A stretch of DNA of 6,366 bases from Clostridiales bacterium (GTDB lineage Bacteria > Bacillota > Clostridia > Saccharofermentanales > UBA5734): the NCBI GenBank assembly GCA_003451915.1, contig DMJC01000032.1, positions 1-6,366 of the forward strand, read 5' to 3'. The notes below the pieces were generated by a model. That model worked only from the letters and a program-made list of their open reading frames with translations, was not told the origin of the DNA and did no database searches. A program made the translations under genes and the position numbers. Of the stretch, positions 1-3,963 are shown one piece after another. Each line of letters begins with the position of its first letter. The stretch's first letter is position 1.

Positions 1-1
1 C

Positions 2-979
2 ATCATGCCGGACACGCATGCCGGAGCTGGCTGCACGATTGGCACGACAATGACAGTCCGCGATCAAGTCGTCCCCAACATGGTCGGGGTCGATATCGGC
101 TGCGGCATGGAAACGGTCGTCCTCAGCGGCCATAATATGAATCTGGATCAATTTGACCGTCTGGTTCATGCAGCTATTCCGAGTGGATTCGCAGTTCGTG
201 ACCGGATCCATCCTTTCTATAAACAAATTGATCTCGACAAGCTGCGCTGCCGTGAAGCCATCAGCCTGAAGCGAGCTGAACTCAGTATTGGCACGCTGGG
301 TGGCGGCAATCATTTTATTGAGATTGACCACGACGATGCCGGCCGATTTTACCTGGTTGTCCATTCCGGCAGCCGCAACCTGGGTAAACAAACTGCGGAA
401 TATTATCAGGGTCAGGCTGCCAGACAGCTGGCTGGCCTGGGCATCGAAAAACAGTTGGCTTATTGCGAAGGACAGCTGTTACAGGATTATCTGCATGATA
501 TGGCCATTATCCAGCACTATGCCGATCTTAACCGTCGGGCGATCATGCAGGAGCTGTTAAATGGTTTTCATCTGGAGGTCGTCGACCGCTGGACAACGAT
601 TCATAATTACATCGACTTAAAAACCATGGTTTTACGCAAGGGCGCTGTATCAGCCAAGGCTGGTGAGCGGCTGCTGATTCCGGTCAACATGCGGGATGGC
701 AGCCTGATCGCAATCGGCAAAGGAAATCCGGACTGGAACGAGTCGGCACCCCATGGCGCAGGCCGCCTGATGAGCCGGACACAGGCCCGACGCCAGATCA
801 GTCTGAGTGATTACCGTGAATCGATGAAGGGCATCTACTCATCGACCATCAATGCCAGCACCCTGGATGAAGCTGCATTTGCTTATAAACCACTTGCAGA
901 AATATTGGACAATATCGTTGATACAGTCGATATTGTCCAGCAAATCCACCCGGTTTATAATTTCAAAGCAGCCGAATAA
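2..979 (+). CDS. rtcB: RtcB-family RNA ligase, 5' end cut by window edge
   Basis: RtcB enzymes are cytoplasmic, GTP- and Mn2+-dependent ligases that join RNA 2',3'-cyclic-phosphate or 3'-phosphate ends to 5'-OH ends in RNA repair. Numbering from the Met at nt 5, the expected metal and nucleotide ligands are all visible: Cys33 in VDIGCGM, Asn102-His103 in GGGNHFIE, His120 in HSGSRNLG, His200 in TIHNYID and His250 in PHGAGR. His250 matches the guanylylated histidine of the family (E. coli His337). The RKGA segment (211-214) is also typical. The first Met is not the start: MPDTHAGAGCTIGTTM is an internal family motif, normally preceded by roughly 40-50 residues, and the frame stays open to the edge. 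The C-terminus is complete at TAA 977-979, and no lesion is seen. Upstream partners cannot be seen. The family call is firm; the RNA substrate is unknown. Confidence 0.93.
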   Translation: MMPDTHAGAGCTIGTTMTVRDQVVPNMVGVDIGCGMETVVLSGHNMNLDQFDRLVHAAIPSGFAVRDRIHPFYKQIDLDKLRCREAISLKRAELSIGTLGGGNHFIEIDHDDAGRFYLVVHSGSRNLGKQTAEYYQGQAARQLAGLGIEKQLAYCEGQLLQDYLHDMAIIQHYADLNRRAIMQELLNGFHLEVVDRWTTIHNYIDLKTMVLRKGAVSAKAGERLLIPVNMRDGSLIAIGKGNPDWNESAPHGAGRLMSRTQARRQISLSDYRESMKGIYSSTINASTLDEAAFAYKPLAEILDNIVDTVDIVQQIHPVYNFKAAE

Positions 980-994
980 TCAGCCGATAAACGT

Positions 995-1035
995 GGTGGA
1001 ATCGGGCAGGCGCCGAGCTCGTTCACCCTGTTTTT
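995..1035 (+). terminator. candidate intrinsic terminator after rtcB
   Basis: A G+C-rich imperfect stem lies 15 nt after the rtcB stop. GGTG(G)AA-TCGG (995-1005) pairs with CCGA (1013-1016) and TTCACC (1022-1027), with bulges at G999 and 1017-1021. CTG and a five-T run (1031-1035) follow. The position is right for ending rtcB transcription before the LacI-family gene. The bulges make it weak, and it could be chance pairing. Confidence 0.4.
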
Positions 1036-1059
1036 CATTATCATTTTCAAAACTGTAAT
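1032..1059 (+). promoter_or_regulatory. weak candidate promoter of the LacI-family gene
   Basis: TTTTCA (1032-1037, 4/6 to the -35 consensus) and TGTAAT (1054-1059, 5/6 to the -10 consensus) are separated by 16 nt. The -10 hexamer lies inside the cre-like operator at 1054-1067, the geometry expected for autorepression. Initiation would fall near 1066 and give a leader of about 80 nt. No better pair was found between 980 and 1144, but the -35 is poor. Confidence 0.35.
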
Positions 1060-1067
1060 CGTTTACT
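1054..1067 (+). promoter_or_regulatory. cre-like LacI-family operator upstream of the repressor gene
   Basis: TGTAATCGTTTACT matches the cre-type consensus TGWAANCGNTNWCA at 13 of 14 positions, failing only at the last base. It has the central CG typical of LacI-family operators. It lies 77 nt before the start codon of a LacI-family gene and overlaps the best -10 candidate. With the related site at 2147-2160 it brackets that gene, so autoregulation is inferred. A global CcpA protein could also recognise it. Confidence 0.6.
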
Positions 1068-1131
1068 TATCTATTTGTATTTTGCACGAATTTGTGTTAT
1101 TTTCAATCTTGACAAACGCTTTTCTTTAAAT

Positions 1132-1137
1132 GGGAGG
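1132..1137 (+). promoter_or_regulatory. ribosome binding site deciding the repressor start
   Basis: GGGAGG sits 7 nt before ATG 1145. The in-frame ATG at 1130 directly abuts this sequence and would encode it as Gly-Gly, so 1145 is the true start. Confidence 0.85.
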
Positions 1138-1144
1138 ATTAGGC

Positions 1145-2143
1145 ATGGCCACGATCGGAGATGTCGCAACACGAGCTGGTGTTTCGGTCGCCACAGTTTC
1201 GAGGGTTCTCAACGGTAACACACAGGTCAGCGAAGACCGTCGCCGCAAAGTGCTCAAGGCGGTGAAAGAGCTGCATTATGAGCCTAATCTGCTTGGCCGT
1301 ATGCTGCGATGCTCGTCAGCGCGCACCATTCTGGTTGTTTTTGCGATCATGCTGCCCGACTTGATCCGTGGCATCCTTGATGCCGCTGCAGACGCCGGTT
1401 ACCAGGTCATTCTTCAGTTCTGTCCGGGCAAGCCGGCCGACAGCACGCAATTTGTCATGCTGCAGAGTGGCCTGGCCGATGGCGCGATTTTACCGGAGCT
1501 CCAGATTGAAGATAAATTACTGGCTAAGCTTTATCAGCAGTATCCGATTGTACAGATCGGTGAGACGACTTATTCTCAAGCCCATATCGTATCAGTCAAT
1601 TATGAGGAGATTTCCTATCGGCTGACACGCCATCTGATCGGGCAGGGCCGCCGGCGAATTGCAACGGTGGGCATTGTCGACCAGAACGGCGAGATGGCTT
1701 ATTTCTGCCGCGAGCGACTGGCTGGCACACGGCGGGCAATAGCCGAAGCTGGCCTGTCCAGCGATCCGCGACTGCATTACGACGGCCCCTTCGGATTTGC
1801 CGCCGGCCAGGCTGCCGCCCGTTACTTTTTAAGTCAGCCAGAGCGACCTGATGCTATTTTTTGCTTTCAAGACAACCTGGCAGTTGGCTGTCTGCAGGAA
1901 TTGCACAAAGCCGGCCTGCGGGTACCCGAGGATGTCGCAGTTGCCGGTTTTGATAATACCGAGATATCACAGGTCATCGAGCCACCGCTGACCACCGTCG
2001 AACAGCCATTTTACGAAATCGGCCAGGAAGCTGTCAGGACCTGGCTGCTGATTCAAGGCCAGGGAAACCGTGCAATCGGCCGTCAGGTTCGTCTGGATGC
2101 CCGGATGATTCTGCGCGAATCCACCGAAGGTCAAACAAAATAA
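1145..2143 (+). CDS. LacI/GalR-family transcriptional regulator
   Basis: This is a 332-residue cytoplasmic DNA-binding repressor of normal family length. Residues 2-24 form the LacI helix-turn-helix (IGDVATRAGVSVATVSRVLNG), with a CcpA-like recognition helix SVATVSRVLNG. Residues ~44-57 (YEPNLLGRMLR) are the hinge, and from ~61 comes the periplasmic-binding-protein-like effector domain. Late landmarks are PDAIFCFQDNLAVG, VPEDVAVAGFDN and the closing PPLTTVEQP. The loop usually reading PDIxNPF after the first beta strand is replaced by VVFAIMLPDLIRGI, about four residues shorter than usual. The sensed ligand is probably a sugar or small metabolite, but it cannot be identified. The gene stands between two matching operators and immediately before an MFS transporter remnant, which suggests a local regulator-transporter pair. 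The family is certain; the regulon is inferred. Confidence 0.93.
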   Translation: MATIGDVATRAGVSVATVSRVLNGNTQVSEDRRRKVLKAVKELHYEPNLLGRMLRCSSARTILVVFAIMLPDLIRGILDAAADAGYQVILQFCPGKPADSTQFVMLQSGLADGAILPELQIEDKLLAKLYQQYPIVQIGETTYSQAHIVSVNYEEISYRLTRHLIGQGRRRIATVGIVDQNGEMAYFCRERLAGTRRAIAEAGLSSDPRLHYDGPFGFAAGQAAARYFLSQPERPDAIFCFQDNLAVGCLQELHKAGLRVPEDVAVAGFDNTEISQVIEPPLTTVEQPFYEIGQEAVRTWLLIQGQGNRAIGRQVRLDARMILRESTEGQTK

Positions 2144-2146
2144 GTA

Positions 2147-2160
2147 TGAAATCGATTACA
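2147..2160 (+). promoter_or_regulatory. full-consensus cre-like operator upstream of the MFS gene
   Basis: TGAAATCGATTACA satisfies all 14 positions of TGWAANCGNTNWCA. It begins 3 nt after the repressor stop codon and ends 8 nt before the -35 box at 2169. Its reverse complement, TGTAATCGATTTCA, shares the first eight bases with the operator at 1054. It is the best candidate target of the upstream LacI-family protein, or of CcpA. Confidence 0.7.
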
Positions 2161-2168
2161 ATTATTTG

Positions 2169-2197
2169 TTGACTTCCCCACCGATTGTTGCTATAAA
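2169..2197 (+). promoter_or_regulatory. sigma-A-type promoter with extended -10
   Basis: TTGACT (2169-2174, 5/6) and TATAAA (2192-2197, 5/6) are separated by exactly 17 nt. TG at 2189-2190 makes an extended -10. This is the strongest promoter match in the window. Initiation is expected near 2204, reading toward the MFS gene, but the transcript would meet the terminator hairpin within about 10 nt. The adjacent operator at 2147-2160 fits control by a LacI-family protein. Confidence 0.7.
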
Positions 2198-2198
2198 T

Positions 2199-2233
2199 GT
2201 GAAAGGCGAAAAGTGAAGGGTGAAGGGTGAGCG
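2199..2233 (+). repeat. degenerate heptad repeat, consensus GTGAARG
   Basis: Five consecutive 7-nt units can be read: GTGAAAG, GCGAAAA, GTGAAGG, GTGAAGG, GTGAGCG. The central two are identical. Inverted copies (CTTCACC, CTTTCAC) follow at 2237-2249 and form the terminator stem with units 3 and 4. The heptad resembles the RTGAARR spacers of the array at 3834-3946. Confidence 0.6.
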
Positions 2234-2254
2234 AAGCTTCACCTTTCACTTTTT
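2209..2254 (+). terminator. intrinsic terminator hairpin between the LacI-family gene and the MFS remnant
   Basis: GTGAAGGGTGAAG (2213-2225) pairs with CTTCACCTTTCAC (2237-2249) over 13 bp with one G-U pair (2218/2244). The loop is 11 nt and five Ts follow (2250-2254). Flanking AAAA (2209-2212) can pair with the T run, so it could also work on the other strand. It would end the repressor transcript 66-111 nt after its stop. It also lies between the 2169 promoter and the MFS start, so it may attenuate that gene. Confidence 0.75.
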
Positions 2255-2280
2255 ACTATAAGATGTCTTAGAGTAACATT

Positions 2281-2811
2281 ATGAGCCGATTATGGACAAA
2301 ATCATCCATCATTGTGCTGGCAATCAGTCTGACGGCCTATCTCGGACATTTTATGCTCTTAACGTCATTATCTGATTTTGCATTGTCGATCGGAGGAACT
2401 GCAGCTGACGCCGGAGTCGTATCATTTGCGTTCACGCTGGCGGCTTTGCTTTTCCGTCCGCTGTTTGGCAAACTTCTGGATGCCAAGGGCCGCAGGATCG
2501 TTTTGATCATCGGCATGCTGATTCTGATCCGATATGATTCTGCTCTGGAAAAAGGCTCACCATTATTCATAACGCAAGATAGCCATCGCTTCAGACTGTT
2601 CAGGCATCTCGCCAGCTTCAAGAGTAAAGACTTGCCCGCCGTGCTGCAGAGTCTGCATGGCAGCCTGGTCGTAAAGCTCCTCCTCACCAAATTCCGGATG
2701 ATCCTCTTCAGCCAGTATCAGCCGTCCGGTAGCCAAGTCGCTTTTGCCGAAAGCCTGGGCTCCGCGCCGGATGAACAAGGTGTCGATCTGGCGATGCTGG
2801 GCAGCAGGTAA
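2281..2811 (+). pseudogene. truncated MFS transporter, N-terminal ~83 codons only
   Basis: Only residues 1-83 (to about nt 2529) look like a major facilitator superfamily permease, an inner-membrane secondary transporter that is normally ~400 residues with 12 helices. Seen here are TM1 (about 9-30), TM2 (about 44-62), the loop 2-3 signature motif A as GKLLDAKGRR (63-72), and the start of TM3 (IVLIIGMLILI, 73-83). From RYDSALEKGSP onward the membrane character is lost. From nt 2563 the frame is simply antisense to the baeRF gene, ending at the stop at 2809-2811, so residues ~84-176 are accidental. A protein of 2-3 helices cannot be a working MFS carrier. The start ATG 2281 has only a weak Shine-Dalgarno match (GAG at 2271-2273). 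The adjacent LacI-family gene and operator suggest it was the regulated transporter. Its substrate is unknown. Confidence 0.75.
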
Positions 2812-3714
2812 AATCAGGCGAATGTCTTCGATGACTCTGGGTGTCCCCAGCAGACTCTGGCAAGTTGCCAAAGCTACAGTTTTGTTTTCATCAAATGCCG
2901 GCCGGGCAACTTCCCAGCCACTCCTGAGCAGAACTTCACGCTTTAAAGTATCCGCAGCGCCCGAAACATGACCGGCCATCAGCCTGGGTAAACGAGATAC
3001 GCCCCGGTAAATGGGATCAAGATAGTCGACACAAGCCAGCACAACAGGTGCCGGGTCGTCAGTCAGCTTTTTCCGCAAAACATTGTCTATTTGGCGGAAA
3101 TATTCCTCTATTCGGCCTTTTTCCATGTCTCTGACTGACTCCGAGCTGCCATAGACTGAACTGCCTGCGGGAGCCGAACCGCTGTGATGCTGAAGTGTCT
3201 TTTGCACACTGTAAGTCTCAACAACAGATTTAAGTGACTCAGGTAATCCGGCTAACTTGATTTCATCCATGTCCTGGAAAGTACACCGGAACAGGCGAGG
3301 GTCCGAAAGGCTCAGCCAAAGCATATTATAATAGCCAGCGCGGCCCAGCAAGAAAAGCAGCGGCCGAATCATGAAACGATCGGCAATCGTCACAGATTCA
3401 TCAACAGCAACTGGCAGCCGAATGATTTTCAGGTCTGCCTCATTGAGAAATAAAGCAAGACTTTCATCCTGATAACTCCAAAAAAGTGCGTCATCGAATA
3501 GTTCGCGTACGGGTTTAAACAGCTTCTCGATTTGTGGTGTGCGCAAACCCTTTTCGTGTAAAGCATCCTCGGTAGCTTTGACCATTTTTTTCAGGCGAAT
3601 CGGTCCCTGACGGATTTCCAATCCTTCCCGCTGAATGGGAAGATAAAAAGAAATACACGGGAACTGGCGGATTTTCTGAAGTTGATTAAACTGATCCTTA
3701 CTGAAACTGATCAT
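2563..3714 (-). CDS. baeRF-family (bacterial/archaeal eRF1-like) protein, probably family 3
   Basis: This 383-residue soluble protein has no signal peptide or membrane segment. It resembles the eRF1-related proteins grouped as baeRF, often annotated as hypothetical. Family-like segments are CISFYLPIQREG (20-31), GPIRLKKMVKATEDAL (37-52), the DDALFWSYQDESLALFL stretch (74-90), and KIIRLPVAVDESV followed by RPLLFLL (97-123). A linker rich in Ser and Gly follows (178-194), then DMEKGRIEEYFRQID (196-210). The eRF1 domain-3-like part is VVLACVDYLDPIYRGV (224-239) and the closing GGQVFTLEAGEMP (359-371). Release-factor kinship has led to proposals of ribosome rescue or translation quality control, but the activity is unproven. 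ATG 3714 is chosen because GGAGGG (3721-3726) lies 6 nt before it; ATG 3768 lacks such a site. It is downstream of carB on the same strand, 249 nt away, with its own likely promoter. No terminator is seen after the stop. Confidence 0.8.
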   Translation of the reverse strand: MISFSKDQFNQLQKIRQFPCISFYLPIQREGLEIRQGPIRLKKMVKATEDALHEKGLRTPQIEKLFKPVRELFDDALFWSYQDESLALFLNEADLKIIRLPVAVDESVTIADRFMIRPLLFLLGRAGYYNMLWLSLSDPRLFRCTFQDMDEIKLAGLPESLKSVVETYSVQKTLQHHSGSAPAGSSVYGSSESVRDMEKGRIEEYFRQIDNVLRKKLTDDPAPVVLACVDYLDPIYRGVSRLPRLMAGHVSGAADTLKREVLLRSGWEVARPAFDENKTVALATCQSLLGTPRVIEDIRLILPAAQHRQIDTLFIRRGAQAFGKSDLATGRLILAEEDHPEFGEEELYDQAAMQTLQHGGQVFTLEAGEMPEQSEAMAILRYE

Positions 3715-3720
3715 TTTTAT

Positions 3721-3726
3721 CCCTCC
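3721..3726 (-). promoter_or_regulatory. ribosome binding site deciding the baeRF start
   Basis: On the minus strand GGAGGG is followed by ATAAAA and then ATG (3714-3712), a 6-nt spacing. This sets the start 18 codons inside the longest open frame from 3768. Confidence 0.85.
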
Positions 3727-3816
3727 GAACAATGACGGCAACATCAGCCGTAGTTTCAGCTTACGCATCGCAGTCCGATTGTGACGGGGCAGCAGAACAC
3801 TGCTCTAGGTTTCTTT

Positions 3817-3845
3817 ATTATAATCCAAATCAGGTGAAAAGTCGC
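3817..3845 (-). promoter_or_regulatory. candidate promoter for the baeRF gene
   Basis: A perfect TATAAT (minus strand, 3822-3817) lies about 100 nt upstream of the baeRF start. At 17-nt spacing the -35 position (3845-3840) reads GCGACT, only 3/6. That -35 falls within the first palindrome of the repeat array, so the array may have replaced or supplied it. Initiation would be near 3810. The leader contains a small inverted repeat AGCAG-AACA-CTGCT (3791-3804). Confidence 0.45.
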
Positions 3846-3946
3846 TGTCGCGACATGAAAAGCGGCTACGCCGCATGAAGGGCTCGCTGCGCTCGCATGA
3901 AGAGCACCTTCGGTGCATGAAGAGCGGTGACGTAGCTGACAACCGC
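3834..3946. repeat. array of five heptad-plus-palindrome units
   Basis: Five units of about 20-22 nt (the last is longer) each consist of a heptad RTGAARR and a G+C-rich palindrome. Heptads: GTGAAAA (3834-3840), ATGAAAA (3855-3861), ATGAAGG (3875-3881), ATGAAGA (3897-3903) and ATGAAGA (3917-3923). Palindromes: GTCGC-TGTC-GCGAC (3841-3854), GCGGC-TAC-GCCGC (3862-3874), an imperfect unit GCTCGC-TGC-GCTCGC (3882-3896), GCACC-TTC-GGTGC (3904-3916), and GCGGT...ACCGC with a 13-nt loop (3924-3946). Arms differ in sequence between units but mostly stay self-complementary. It occupies the carB-baeRF gap, would be transcribed if carB reads through, and reaches the baeRF promoter. The function is unknown. 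It is not a CRISPR array, because the palindromes vary and the constant parts are only 7 nt. Confidence 0.8.
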
Positions 3947-3963
3947 TTTGTTATTTGTGCCTT

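Noticed and set aside
5..7. ATG at 5 as the start of the rtcB gene
   Set aside because: The residues that follow (MPDTHAGAG) are an internal RtcB motif and the frame stays open to the window edge, so the gene begins upstream.
1109..1114. TTGACA as the -35 box of the LacI-family gene
   Set aside because: At 17-nt spacing the -10 would fall on the GGGAGG ribosome binding site. The only A+T-rich hexamer, TTTAAA at 1125, is 10 nt away, too close.
1130..1144. Upstream in-frame ATG for the LacI-family gene
   Set aside because: It abuts the GGGAGG ribosome binding site and would translate it. ATG 1145 has correct spacing and begins the HTH in the usual place.
2632..2640. GGQ tripeptide in the baeRF protein (residues 359-361) as a release-factor catalytic motif
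   Set aside because: It lies near the C-terminus in the closing strand of the domain-3-like part, not in a middle catalytic domain as in eRF1, so it is a coincidence.
2744..2971. Small + strand frame antisense to the baeRF gene
   Set aside because: It lies inside the baeRF coding sequence on the other strand, with no ribosome binding site or family resemblance noticed.
3715..3768. 18-codon N-terminal extension of the baeRF protein from ATG 3768
   Set aside because: There is no ribosome binding site before 3768, whereas GGAGGG precedes ATG 3714 at ideal spacing and the family N-terminus starts there.
3834..3946. CRISPR array
   Set aside because: Constant parts are only 7 nt, and the intervening sequences are palindromes of 13-23 nt rather than unique spacers. 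No cas genes are present.
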